A DNA stretch of 64,000 nt from Austropuccinia psidii. Lineage: Eukaryota > Basidiomycota > Pucciniomycetes > Pucciniales > Sphaerophragmiaceae. Positions within the stretch are counted from its first letter, which is position 1. Each line of letters opens with the position of its first letter. This document shows positions 41,950 to 52,239 of the stretch, in pieces. The translations under genes and the position numbers were made by a program. Below the pieces are notes generated by a model. The model was not told the origin of the DNA. It was given only the letters and a program-made list of their open reading frames with translations, and did not search any database. The stretch is taken from positions 2,232,001 through 2,296,000 of the forward strand of contig JALGQZ010000019.1 of assembly GCA_023105745.1 (NCBI GenBank), in the 5' to 3' direction.

Positions 41950-42686
41950 TGTCACAGGGGCTCTTCTAAAATGAAGAGGGCCTGGCACTCAGTGAACAGA
42001 CTTACTTATGGAGGGCTCAGAAGGAATACTCAAATGATAAGAGTAATGGAGTAAGAGGATAAATTCCAATTCATAAAATAATAAGCATAAAAGATAAGAG
42101 AGACAAAACAAAAGCAATAATAAAGAGCCAACCACAAATAATCCTGTACCACTGTTTCAACCTGTTCAGAAAAGAGAAAAGGAATTAATAAGGATATGGC
42201 CACCAGGACTCTACTGAACAGGTGAGGGAAGGCTAAGACTAACTTAATAAGTAATAAAATAATATTCCAAAAGTGAGAATAAAATAATATTTAAATAATA
42301 AATCAACTATTTTAATTAACTGGGGGAAAAACCCCCAGGTGGGTGAAGAGGGGCTGGTATATGTGAGAAATGCCAGCCTTGGAGTTTGAGTGTTGAGATA
42401 CTTGCCTGTATGCTGGAAGAAGTTGGATGTGGGATTGAATCCTGTATTGGTGAATCCAATACAGGTGATACAGTCAATACAGGTATTTGCGCCTGTATTG
42501 ATGACAGGCCTGTATTTGGTGAATCCTGTATTTGAGTCTTGCCTGTATGAAACTGTATTGAGGTCTGGAACTGTATTTGGAGACTGTTGAATGAAACCCC
42601 CTTGCTGATTGGGTTTTGAAGGGTATCCATGATATAATGATTTGCTGATGATGATTGGAAATGCCCCTGCCTCCTTGGCTGTGACA
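41950..42686 (-). repeat. 3' LTR of element C
   Basis: 737 bp, virtually identical to 50350-51086. It contains a cluster of CCTGTATT/AATACAG motifs at about 42430-42580. Confidence 0.96.
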
Positions 42687-42700
42687 TTATCCCCCTCTTG
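42687..42700 (-). other. Polypurine tract of element C
   Basis: On the minus strand AAGAGGGGGATAA directly precedes the 3' LTR. Confidence 0.75.
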
Positions 42701-44486
42701 AAAGTGGTGAGCTCTGAGCACCATAAGTATAGTGAGTCTTGATGAGCTTGCAATCAATTCAAACAGTTCTTTCCCCCAATTCCTTAAGATTTCCCCTTAA
42801 AACTTTTTCTTCAATCAATACTCAAACCACTCTTCATTTGACTATTTGTAGGTATTTTCCCCTTGATTTTAATTCTGAATTTCCTCTGTTTCATTCAAAC
42901 TGCCTTCAATCTTCATAAAAATTTCTTTAATCTTGTCTTGAGTGTCTTCATCAACTTTTCTTGAGTCCTCATGGCTTTTGAAAGGTGGTTGATTTGGGTT
43001 TTTTGTCCCAAGACCACTTGAAATCATCATAATTTTGAATTTTAGAGTGTTGGCATAAGGTGGCCAACATTTGAAATTTTGGACCAAATGAGTAGTCCTG
43101 GCCAAAATCCCTGAAAATGTGAATGAATGGGTTTTTTGGCCAATTTGCGCAAAATGCGCAAATGCGCAAATATGCCATATGTGGCATAAATTGGTGAAAA
43201 TAATGAAAAACTGAATTCTTGTGAAAAAATGGCCTAAAGGTGGGTTTTGGCCATTTTGCGCATTTTTGCGCAAAATGCGCAAATGCGCAAATATGCCATA
43301 TTTGGCATAAATTGGTGAAAATGATGAAAAAACTGAATTATTGTGAAAAAATGGCCTAAAAGTGGGTTTTGGCCATTTTGCGTAAAGTGCGCAAATGCGC
43401 AATTAGAATGATTTTGGCCAAAAAGGCCTTTTGAAGGCTTTTGACAAGAAAAAAGGCCCTTTTGCGCAAAAGTGCGCAAATTTGCCAATATGCCTAATTA
43501 AGCATATTATGATAAGAATTGATGAAAAATGGCTGTTTTGATGTTTGGAGGTCTGATGTGGCCAATTGTGCCAAAGTGCACATCTTGATGAAATTGGCCA
43601 ATTGGGCCCTTTGAACAAATTTCTTCTATGAACTTGATTTTTTCTTGAATATCTTCTTCTTATCCCCTCCTTGATTGGTCAATTGCCATAAACACCTTGC
43701 TGATTGGGGTTTTGGCTTTCAATTTTGATCTTAAGGAATGAGTTTAAGGCTGACTTGAAGAAGTTTTGATGAGGGTTATCTGTAGGTGGTCTTTACCATT
43801 ACTAGTGTTTTGCTCTTTGATTATTGAATGAATTGACTCCCCAAACGTGATATGGGAGTCATGACTACTGCTTTTGAAATCAGAAATAAAAATGAAAATA
43901 AAAATAAAAATAAAAGATACAAGTAAAAGAAATGAAAATAAAAAATAAAAATGAAAAAGAATTGAGAGAAAAAGAGAGTAAAGAAAGAAATAAGAAATTC
44001 CTGAGGGTTGTCCTTCTTGTGGTGAGTTTCTTGATTTTGGCCAAAATGTTCTGAAAGATAAAACCAAGCATTTGATGCTCACAGCGTGGCCAAGGTAATG
44101 TTTTACAAGAATTAGGCCCCTCAGGGATGCATACCAGGAGATGGAACTTACTTTCATAACTTCCACTCCCCACCAAGCACCATAAATGAAAAAGAATTTA
44201 TGCCATAACATGAATTGTGGTAATGAATGTCTTGAAAGATAATTTATGGCATGATTAAAGAAAGAAAAGAAAATAAGGGAAAGATTGGGCCATATCTTGA
44301 TGAAAGGTCCAAATCTTGAGGGTATGATGTTGCAAGGCGTTCTGAACCTGTCCAAAGAATTGACAAGTGCTCACAAAGTGGCCAAGGTGATGCTTACAAC
44401 AAATTTGGGTAGAATACCCCCTTAAAGGTGCATGCCAGGAGAGGAACTTACTTTCATAAACTCCAATCCCCACCAAGCACCATAAA
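42701..44486 (-). other. Long 3' untranslated region of element C with internal repeats
   Basis: About 1.8 kb between the chromodomain stop and the polypurine tract. 43130-43480 holds two to three units of about 120 bp rich in GCGCAAATGCGCAAATATGCC. 44068-44190 and 44371-44490 are two diverged copies of one ~125-bp segment (GTGGCCAAGGTGATG..., ACTTACTTTCATAAACTCC, CCCCACCAAGCACCATAAAT). A-rich GAAAATAAAAATAAA runs lie at 43885-43990. Open frames here look like composition effects. Confidence 0.65.
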
Positions 44487-44867
44487 TCAAACTCTTGAGG
44501 CATTTGGGCCAGGCTTGTCTGGATACAAAGTGTGAAAATCCTTGACAAGGTCTGGGGAGTTGGTAAGGTTGGAAGCTGGTTCCCAAGTTGTTCTTTCTGG
44601 GTCTTCATTGAATCCTTTCCACTCCACTAAATACCATAATGAACCTCTCTTGAGTTTTGAGTCCAGAACCTGAGCCACTTCCCATTCTTCTTGCTCTTCC
44701 ACTATTACTGGAGGTGGTGGCAATTGGTGTCGATTTGGGATAGTTGATTGCTTCACTGGTTCTAACAAGGACACATGGAAAACAGGGTGAACTGACTTCC
44801 ATTGTTGAGGCAACTTGAGGTGATATGCATGGCTGCCAATCTTCTTGAGAACTTCAAAGGGTCCCAA
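44487..44867 (-). CDS. Integrase C-terminus and chromodomain of element C
   Basis: In phase with the long pol frame and separated from it only by TAG at 44927-44925. It begins GPFEVLKKIGSHAYHLKLP (GPY/F-type module, HPVFHVSLLEP) and ends with a good chromodomain (WEVAQVLDSKLKRGSLWYLVEW, DPERTTWEPASNL). In chromoviruses this domain directs integration to histone-marked chromatin. The length and aromatic residues (Trp and Tyr of the cage) look normal. It is the last part of a polyprotein, not a separate gene. Confidence 0.9.
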   Translation of the reverse strand: MGPFEVLKKIGSHAYHLKLPQQWKSVHPVFHVSLLEPVKQSTIPNRHQLPPPPVIVEEQEEWEVAQVLDSKLKRGSLWYLVEWKGFNEDPERTTWEPASNLTNSPDLVKDFHTLYPDKPGPNASRV

Positions 44868-44924
44868 CCATCTTTCTGAAAGCTTTTTGGTGGGTCTTGT
44901 TGTCTTGATGTTCTTGGAAGCTAG

Positions 44925-47900
44925 CTATACTTTGTCCCCAGGTTGGAAATCAGGTGGAATTGCTCTATTTCTATCTGCATACTTCTTAAAACGCTTTATT
45001 GCTGACTCTAATTCTTCTTTGACAACTTGCTGTACTGATTGGAGTTTTGATGATAACTTTCCAGCAGGTGTATCTTGAGAAATGTGAATTGAATCAAAGC
45101 TGGGATTTCTTCCATAAATAGTGAAAAATGGAGACTGTTTTGTTGATGAATGTTCTGCATTATTATAGGCAAATTCAGCCAGAGGGAGCCAGGTGTGCCA
45201 GTCATCTTGATGGTAACTGACATACATCCGAAGATACTGTTCTAGAATCTGATTTACCCTCTCTGTCTGTCCATCTGTTTCAGGGTGAAATGCAGTTGAA
45301 AGATCTCTTGATATCTTGAGCTGCTGACACAATTGAGTCCAAAATGATGAAACAAATAATGAACCTCTATCACTAACAATACTGATTGGAAGACCATGTT
45401 TGGAAAAGACATGATTAATGAATATTTGAGCTAAGTCCAAAGCAGTGATTGTTGAATAAGTTGGAATAAATATTGCCATTTTTGAAAATCTGTCTACAAC
45501 TACTAAAATTGAATCAAAGTTGCTTGACAAGGGCAATTGAGTGATAAAGTCCATTGATAAAGAATTCCAAGGACCAGATGGAATTTGAAGAGGCTTGAGT
45601 AATCCAAACTTCTTATGGTGGATGTTCTTGTTTCTTGAACATTGCTGACATGAGGACACATAGTCCTTGAAGATTTTAGTCATGCCAGCCCAATAAAAAT
45701 TCCTCTTGATGAGCTTGAGGGTCTTCTCCTGGCCAGGATGGCCAGCCAACGGTGAGTCATGACGCTTTTGAAGAATGTCCAATTGAATTTCATGATTGCT
45801 TGGAATGACTACTCTATCTTTGAACAATAATAATTTTGCTTGAGGTTCAAGAGAATAATCTGGGACTGATTCTCCTCTTGCTAATTTCTTGAGGATCTCC
45901 TTATAGTCTTTGTCTGGCCATACTTGTCTTTGGATCTGATCAACTAAATCTGAAAACATTTCAGCTTTTATGGAAAAGAATCTTGACTCTTGAATTTCAT
46001 TTTGCTTGAGAACTTGATGAAAGTTTTGAGGATTCTTGCTGATGAAATCCACCCCCCTCTCTGGGTACACGTCGTCCCGACGTGACAAGGCATCTGGTAA
46101 AGTGGCCAGCCTGCCTGGGCGGTAAGTGATAACAAAGTGAAATTCAGATAAAAATTCAGCCCAACGCGCTTGACGACGAGTAAGGACTTTAGAGGACATA
46201 AAATATTGGAGAGAACAATGGTCTGTCAAGACCTCAAATGAATCAGAAAGAGAAAGGAGAAAGGCTCTCCAGCGCTTGAGAGCCCAAACTATGCCAAGGA
46301 GTTCCTTGTCATGAATTTCATAGTTGAGTTCAGCTGGTAAGAGCTTGCGACTATCAAATGCAATGGGATGCTTTCCTGAGTCATTCACCTGACTCAGTAC
46401 AGCACCCAAGGCATAATCAGAGGCATCAGTCTCTACAATAGTTGGGAGAGAAGGATTAAAGTGAGAGAGGATAGGAGCAGTGGTGAAAGCTTCTTTGAGT
46501 ATCTGAAACTGACTAAGAGCTTCCTCATTGAAGATAAAGGGAGAATCTTTTTTAAGGAGGGAAGTGAGAGCAGAGATTTTTTTGGAATAATTTTTAATGA
46601 AATGACGATAAAAGTTGGCAAAGCCAAGAAAAGATTGGAGGGCCTTGATGTTCTTGGGTTGAGGCCAATTGAGGATTTGTTGAACTTTTGAAGAATCCAT
46701 CTTGAGGCCATCACTTGAAACAACATAGCCCAAGTATTCCACACTTGAGGCATGGAATACACACTTGGAGGCTTTAGCAAACAGATTATTGTCTCTCAGT
46801 CTTTGGAGAACAGAGGCCACATGTTTAACATGTTCATCCAAAGAGCTAGAGAAGACCATAATATCATCTAAGTACACTACAACAAAAATATCCAAATAAT
46901 CTGCAAAGATATCATTCACAAGATTTTGGAATGAAGCTGGAGCATTGGTTAAGCCAAATGGCATAACCAAATACTCATAACTGCCATATTTGGCTCTAAA
47001 GGCAGTTAAATGCTCATCCCCCTCTTTAATTCTCAGGAGATTATAAGCACCACGCAGATCTATCTTGGAGAAGATAGTAGCACCGTTAAAGACGGTAAAA
47101 AGCTGATTCATTGGAGGAACAGGATACCTGTTCTTCCTGGTGACAGCATTAAGTTTGCGGTAGTCAACACACAAACAAAGACCACCATCCTTTTTCTTAA
47201 CAAAAAGTACAGGTGCTCCTGTTGAGGAGGAGCTTGGTCTGATGAAACCCTTCTCTACATTCTCTGAAATGTAGGCCCGCAGTGTTTCTGACTCATTCTT
47301 TGATAGAGAGTAGATAACACCAACTGGAGGTAGAAGACCCTCCAGTTCGATATGATGATCACAGGCACGGTGTGGAGGAAGTTTCTCTGCTTTCACTTTG
47401 GAGAATACATCCAAATATTTGTGATAAACAGGAGGGACTACCTTCAGCACAGTTTCAATCTCTTCTGGCTCTTCCTCCTCATCCCACTGCTCCTCCAGGG
47501 AGGCATGAAAAGATAAAGGAGGAAGGTCCATATCCCCTTGAAAGAGATGAAGTGAAGATATAGCAACATCTTCTACAACATCTTTTATCTCTTTGAAGAC
47601 TTCATCTCTTAATGGAAGTAATGACTGAGAGGGAAAAGTGGAGGGGTTATGGACAGAAGGAGGAAAGGAAGGTGTCTTAAGTTCACCAACCAGAGCAACA
47701 CTGTTGACAGCAGTGGATAAGTAATTACTAGTAGAAGAAATAATACCACTAGAATCCTTATGACTAGAGTCATAGGTGATCAATCCATTTTTCCAATCAA
47801 TAATGGGATTAAAATGGTAAAGAAAATCATAGCCCAATATTAGGTCTTCTCCCTTGGGTGAATCTATGATAAAGAAATCCCATTCAAAGCTTGGGAAGGA

Positions 47901-48188
47901 AGGTAAATCAACAACCCACTTGGTATAATGGGTGATGAACAGGGAAGTGGATTCATTAGAATCCAGAATGAAAAGAGGAATCTTTTCAGGGAGCTCTGAC
48001 ATGGTCAATGAGTACTTGAGAACAAAATTCTTTGCAATAAAGGAGTTTGTAGCACCAGAATCAATGAGAATACGATAAAAAATATCAGAGATTGAAGAAA
48101 AAATAAGAAAGTTTAAAGATTTCTTGACACTAGTATTCAGAGTGCACAATTGTGCTCTTGAAGGAAATAGGTGAGAACCATTGAACAC
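44925..48188 (-). CDS. Pol polyprotein of element C: protease, RT, RNase H, integrase (nonsense codon near end)
   Basis: 1087 codons; the true beginning is by frameshift from Gag (open back to about 48226). Retropepsin with LIDSGATNSFI (~40). RT with GLCLCVDYRKLN, YLVMPFGLTNAP and catalytic YLDD (~437-440). FLGFANFYRHFI connection. RNase H with ETDASDYALGAVLSQ and HDKELLGIVWALKRW. Integrase finger H..H..CQQC complete (~810-850), then the D,D,E core: SMDFITQL, IVSDRGSLF and DGQTERVNQ. It ends at TAG 44927-44925 where GDKV should be followed by Trp (TGG). All catalytic residues are present. Typical chromovirus Pol. Confidence 0.93.
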   Translation of the reverse strand: MFNGSHLFPSRAQLCTLNTSVKKSLNFLIFSSISDIFYRILIDSGATNSFIAKNFVLKYSLTMSELPEKIPLFILDSNESTSLFITHYTKWVVDLPSFPSFEWDFFIIDSPKGEDLILGYDFLYHFNPIIDWKNGLITYDSSHKDSSGIISSTSNYLSTAVNSVALVGELKTPSFPPSVHNPSTFPSQSLLPLRDEVFKEIKDVVEDVAISSLHLFQGDMDLPPLSFHASLEEQWDEEEEPEEIETVLKVVPPVYHKYLDVFSKVKAEKLPPHRACDHHIELEGLLPPVGVIYSLSKNESETLRAYISENVEKGFIRPSSSSTGAPVLFVKKKDGGLCLCVDYRKLNAVTRKNRYPVPPMNQLFTVFNGATIFSKIDLRGAYNLLRIKEGDEHLTAFRAKYGSYEYLVMPFGLTNAPASFQNLVNDIFADYLDIFVVVYLDDIMVFSSSLDEHVKHVASVLQRLRDNNLFAKASKCVFHASSVEYLGYVVSSDGLKMDSSKVQQILNWPQPKNIKALQSFLGFANFYRHFIKNYSKKISALTSLLKKDSPFIFNEEALSQFQILKEAFTTAPILSHFNPSLPTIVETDASDYALGAVLSQVNDSGKHPIAFDSRKLLPAELNYEIHDKELLGIVWALKRWRAFLLSLSDSFEVLTDHCSLQYFMSSKVLTRRQARWAEFLSEFHFVITYRPGRLATLPDALSRRDDVYPERGVDFISKNPQNFHQVLKQNEIQESRFFSIKAEMFSDLVDQIQRQVWPDKDYKEILKKLARGESVPDYSLEPQAKLLLFKDRVVIPSNHEIQLDILQKRHDSPLAGHPGQEKTLKLIKRNFYWAGMTKIFKDYVSSCQQCSRNKNIHHKKFGLLKPLQIPSGPWNSLSMDFITQLPLSSNFDSILVVVDRFSKMAIFIPTYSTITALDLAQIFINHVFSKHGLPISIVSDRGSLFVSSFWTQLCQQLKISRDLSTAFHPETDGQTERVNQILEQYLRMYVSYHQDDWHTWLPLAEFAYNNAEHSSTKQSPFFTIYGRNPSFDSIHISQDTPAGKLSSKLQSVQQVVKEELESAIKRFKKYADRNRAIPPDFQPGDKV

Positions 48189-48202
48189 ATCATGATTCCC
48201 AC

Positions 48203-49096
48203 TCAGGCTTTTCCCTGCTTGCTAGGGAAGCCTTTTGATGACCCTTTCCTATTTTCAGGCCTCTTGAAGCATTTTTCAAATGGGTGTTTTCCACCACAAT
48301 AATTGCACAAGCCTTCTTTAATCCTCCTCTCCTTTTCAAAACAAATTAATTTGTTGTCCTTATTGAGGAGAGCAGCATGAGGCTTGTCTTTGGACACTTG
48401 AAAATTCTTCCCCTTCTTATTCTTCTTGTGATAAGGCATTCTTGATGATGAACTTTGAGGGGGCTTGGAAGAGTTGGATTCACTGATTGGAGGCTTCTTC
48501 TCTTGATGACTGCCCTTTTCCTTCTGCCTCTCATGGTACCTGGTATCTAATTCCAAGGTGATATCCATGAGTTCTTGAAGACTATCAAAGGTTCCAGGGT
48601 GAGAAGCCAATTGGTCCAACAATCGTGATGCCAAGCCTCTTCTATATACATGAATATAGGCCCTTTCCCCCCAGTCTCCAATTATTGACATTAAACTTCT
48701 GAAATCAGCTATGTACAAGGAAACTTGACCACTTTCCCTCATCCTCAAATTGTCCAACTCTTGTTCAGCTTTTCTGACTTCATTGGGATCACCCAACAGA
48801 GTGAATAACTGGGTTTCAAACAACTGCCAGTTATTGAGGAGATAAGATGGGTCTTCATTGGAGATATTTGAGAGGTAAGGTTCAATACATTTGCCAGCTC
48901 TACCAGTAAGAAAAGAAGTTGAGTAAAGCACCTTCTTCCTGTCAGAGAAGAAGTTTGCTGGGTCATTATGAAAGATTAATTGACAGGATTGAATGAATCC
49001 TCTCAATTTATGAGCTTTAGTACCATCAAAAGAATCAGGTGCCTTCATTGATGGAGTTTTTGAATGCAGGGACTTTTGAAGTGTCCCTTGGGGCAA
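48203..49096 (-). CDS. Gag of element C, capsid and zinc knuckle part
   Basis: 297 residues. Capsid-type region with FDGTKAHKLRGFIQSCQLIF, FLTGRAGKCIEPYL and WQLFETQLFTLLGDPNEV, then a basic Ser-rich linker and a zinc knuckle CNYCGGKHPFEKC (a CCHC box with the usual Gly). It ends in TGA at 48205-48203. The real N-terminus is in the next frame upstream (49571). A run of five T on the plus strand at 49057-49061, one base too many, separates them. Confidence 0.88.
   Translation of the reverse strand: MPQGTLQKSLHSKTPSMKAPDSFDGTKAHKLRGFIQSCQLIFHNDPANFFSDRKKVLYSTSFLTGRAGKCIEPYLSNISNEDPSYLLNNWQLFETQLFTLLGDPNEVRKAEQELDNLRMRESGQVSLYIADFRSLMSIIGDWGERAYIHVYRRGLASRLLDQLASHPGTFDSLQELMDITLELDTRYHERQKEKGSHQEKKPPISESNSSKPPQSSSSRMPYHKKNKKGKNFQVSKDKPHAALLNKDNKLICFEKERRIKEGLCNYCGGKHPFEKCFKRPENRKGSSKGFPSKQGKA
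48209..48215 (-). promoter_or_regulatory. Candidate -1 frameshift heptamer at the gag-pol overlap of element C
   Basis: Minus strand G GGA AAA, in phase with Gag codons CAG GGA AAA GCC TGA, fits the X XXY YYZ slippery rule. Slipping back one base enters the Pol frame (AGC CTG AGT GGG AAT...), which is open from a stop at about 48229 and runs into the protease. The site is one codon before the Gag stop. Confidence 0.6.
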
Positions 49097-49571
49097 CTGC
49101 TTGAGTGAGTTGTCCCATAAACTGAGTCATTTGCTCCATCATCTTGAGGAAATTTGGTTCAGCTTGAGAGACAGAAGGTTGATTAGAAAGGGCTAGATTT
49201 GGAGCCTCAGGAGCTTCAGGAGCTTCAGGAGCACCTGCCAAGGCAGCTGCCACTTCAGTCTCCTCAGATTCTTCCTCTTCCACAGACTCCTCCCCCTCCT
49301 CATCTTCAGCTTCCCCCAATCTACTTCTAGGCCCTTGAGAAACACCAGGATAACCACCCAATAGTCCAGAGAATGATCTTGATCTTCTAGACTTCACACC
49401 TCCTCTTTTGGAGGGTGCTGCTCCTTCCATTGGTGGTCCTCTGTCCAGATTTGCACTCAGTTGATGAACTGATGGTGTGCGGTCAAGAGGAGCCCTTGGT
49501 GTAGGAATGAGAACAGCTTGATGTCTCTGGGATCTTGTATTCTTGGCTGGTGGGCTATGCTGAACTGGCAT
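49035..49571 (-). CDS. Gag of element C, N-terminal part
   Basis: Starts at ATG 49571 (MPVQHSPPAKNTRSQ). Arg/Ser/Pro-rich, then an acidic stretch with EEEES and an EAPEAPEAP repeat, then MMEQMTQFMGQLTQAVA leading toward the capsid. The frame dies at 49035 just after the extra base that throws it out of phase with the capsid part. Confidence 0.82.
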   Translation of the reverse strand: MPVQHSPPAKNTRSQRHQAVLIPTPRAPLDRTPSVHQLSANLDRGPPMEGAAPSKRGGVKSRRSRSFSGLLGGYPGVSQGPRSRLGEAEDEEGEESVEEEESEETEVAAALAGAPEAPEAPEAPNLALSNQPSVSQAEPNFLKMMEQMTQFMGQLTQAVAPRDTSKVPAFKNSINEGT

Positions 49572-50349
49572 TATGAAAGAAGAATGAATAAAAACTTGAT
49601 GATACTTTGAATAAATTAAGGCTTGACCAAATCAAATTAAATGAGAATCTTGATGATCTTGAAGAATCAATAAACAGTCTTGAAGTGAAGCAATATGAAT
49701 AAATCTTGAAGAGTGAATATGACAAAGTCAAATTCTTATGAATAATCGATTTCAATCAATAAGTAAAATCAAGTCAATCAAAATCAAATCAATTAAGTCT
49801 TGAGGAATTCAATCAATATCTCCAAAAATCAATTCAATTTTCTTGAGGAATCAAATTCAAATCAATAAATCAAATCAAATCTTGAGGATAAATCAGGTAT
49901 CTTGAAGGATCAAATCAAGTCAATCAAATCAAATCAAATCAATCAAGTCAATTCAAAATCTTGAGGTGAAATCAATGTCTTGAGGAATCAATCAATAATC
50001 TTGAGAAATTTCAAAATCCAAATCACTGAATACCCCAAATGAATAAATCCCTGAATGATGAATCAATTAACCCAAATAATCCCACTCAAATAACCTGATA
50101 AAAACCTGAATTCAGACAAAAGAGAAATGAGAATGATAAAAAATAAAGTGAAATGATCAGCAGAATTTTTGAAATGAGAAAGAGAATCAATTTTCATTTG
50201 AATGAAATGAATGAGATGAAAATTGATGAGAGAGAAAATCATAAAAATCATAAAAAATCATAAAATCATGAAAAAATCGTAATTGAAGAATGAGATAAAT
50301 GAATAAAATGAGTGAAAAGAAAGAAGCCATTATGAGTTAATTAAAATAA
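49572..50349 (-). other. Untranslated leader of element C
   Basis: AT-rich region between the 5' LTR and Gag, with many interspersed ATCAA and CTTGAGGA reiterations at 49740-49990. No gene seen. Confidence 0.6.
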
Positions 50350-51086
50350 TGTCACAGGGGCTCTTCTAAAATGAAGAGGGCCTGGCACTCAGTGAACAGA
50401 CTTACTTATGGAGGGCTCAGAAGGAATACTCAAATGATAAGAGTAATGGAGTAAGAGGATAAATTCCTATTCATAAAATAATAAGCATAAAAGATAAGAG
50501 AGACAAAACAAAAGCAATAATAAAGAGCCAACCACAAATAATCCTGTACCACTGTTTCAACCTGTTCAGAAAAGAGAAAAGGAATTAATAAGGATATGGC
50601 CACCAGGACTCTACTGAACAGGTGAGGGAAGGCTAAGACTAACTTAATAAGTAATAAAATAATATTCCAAAAGTGAGAATAAAATAATATTTAAATAATA
50701 AATCAACTATTTTAATTAACTGGGGGAAAAACCCCCAGGTGGGTGAAGAGGGGCTGGTATATGTGAGAAATGCCAGCCTTGGAGTTTGAGTGTTGAGATA
50801 CTTGCCTGTATGCTGGAAGAAGTTGGATGTGGGATTGAATCCTGTATTGGTGAATCCAATACAGGTGATACAGTCAATACAGGTATTTGCGCCTGTATTG
50901 ATGACAGGCCTGTATTTGGTGAATCCTGTATTTGAGTCTTGCCTGTATGAAACTGTATTGAGGTCTGGAACTGTATTTGGAGACTGTTGAATGAACCCCC
51001 CTTGCTGATTGGGTTTTGAAGGGTATCCATGATATAATGATTTGCTGATGATGATTGGAAATGCCCCTGCCTCCTTGGCTGTGACA
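50350..51086 (-). repeat. 5' LTR of element C
   Basis: 737 bp, promoter-side LTR of element C. Same motif cluster at about 50830-50980. I could not identify a primer-binding site in the TTATTTTAATTAACTC that follows it on the minus strand. Confidence 0.96.
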
Positions 51087-51091
51087 CAATA

Positions 51092-51658
51092 CCTCATAGT
51101 GTATTTAATGCTGGGGTCCCATACAGGTTCCTTACAGCTTTCTATGCGCCATACACATCAGGAGAGGGCTGTGTGGTCCCCAGATGAAACCTTTCACCCT
51201 GTATTGGGCAAAACCACATCTGAGCCCAATAAAGAGCATACTGACCTTTTCCAAACTAAAATCCAGTACTGTGAAGTGAAAAATATTCACTTCCTCTACA
51301 TGGATGGTCTAGAGGACCTTTCCACCACAATTCAGGATAAAAGGAGGCTCTTTCTCTGCCAGAAAAGGAATCCTCATCCTGCTCTTGAATTCCTACATAG
51401 TACAACTGTAAAAAACAGTTTTCCTCTTGGAAAATAAACAGTTATACCTTAATGTAGTATATTGCAGCTCTTATTATAGTAATTCAACTGGTAAGACTGA
51501 GCCCAGGGCTTTCAACAGTGCTCACAACCACTATTCCTCATAGCAAAGCCCTTACATTATCAATCATAAACCCTTTTGAAGCTTAATAATCCATGTCACA
51601 GTCATATTTAAAGATGTAAATACATTTATTTACCACTTCATCATAGACTCAGCCCAAA
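51092..51658 (+). repeat. 5' LTR of element D, second part
   Basis: Continues the LTR after element C: TACCTCATAG...CATACAGGTTCCTTAC parallels 57571-57610 of the solo LTR. It ends near TCATAGACTCAGCCC, where B has TATATAGACTCACCCTGACA. The exact last base is uncertain. A primer-binding-like CTGGGGGCCTGGCCATG follows at 51662. A hairpin GAAGTGAA/TTCACTTC lies at 51273-51293. Confidence 0.8.
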
Positions 51659-52239
51659 ATTCTGGGGGCCTGGCCATGTTTTTTGAACTATTTTGACTAT
51701 TTTTGACATAAAAGTGAGTTTTTTCTCTTAATTTTCTTCTTTTATATCATTGTTTCTTTTTTCAGGCATAAAATCTTCAAAAAATAATATATTCAATATC
51801 ATATATTATTTTTTTGAGTGGTATATAGTCATATACTGCTGTGTTTTTTCTTTTTTATTCCTTTTTCATGTGGTTTGATTATAATTTAAACACCACCAGA
51901 CTACTTTGGGTGTGTTTCTGATATCAAAAAACTTGAAACCTTTATTAAATTCTTTTTTAATTAAAAAGAACCCTCAGTACTGTAAATAACAGTTAAGAGG
52001 TGTGGTTGGACATATTGATAACTTAAATTGTCTACTACATAATCACTAATAAGATTACACTTTTTAATTACAAGTTAATCTGTGAGATATTGGGATACAG
52101 ACTGTACACCATACATCTACAAACCCATATTTCTGACGTGTAATTGATAATCTCAATTACATATCATAATACAGAGGCATAATATAGTAATATATTGTCC
52201 AGAGGCCATGCTTAGAAGTGTTAACTGACATAAGTCATC

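Larger units (their letters stand above)
41950..51086 (-). mobile_element. Young chromodomain Ty3 retrotransposon C, 9.1 kb
   Basis: Complete element with 737-bp LTRs (TGTCAC...GTGACA) and an exact 5-bp duplication CAATA at 41945-41949 and 51087-51091. By eye I find only two differences between the LTRs (near 42068/50468 and 42597/50997). Minus-strand order: Gag, then protease, RT, RNase H, integrase, chromodomain. It sits inside the 5' LTR of element D in the opposite orientation. Despite its youth it has one Gag frameshift and one nonsense codon in integrase. Confidence 0.96.

Noticed and set aside
42239..42757. 172-codon frames in each C LTR (also 50639-51097)
   Set aside because: They arise from the CTGTATT motif cluster within the LTR and are duplicated because the LTR is.
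43744..44355. Hydrophobic 203-codon minus-strand frame in the C 3' region
   Set aside because: Phe/Ile/Tyr runs come from GAAAATAAAAAT low complexity, and the frame crosses the duplicated segment.
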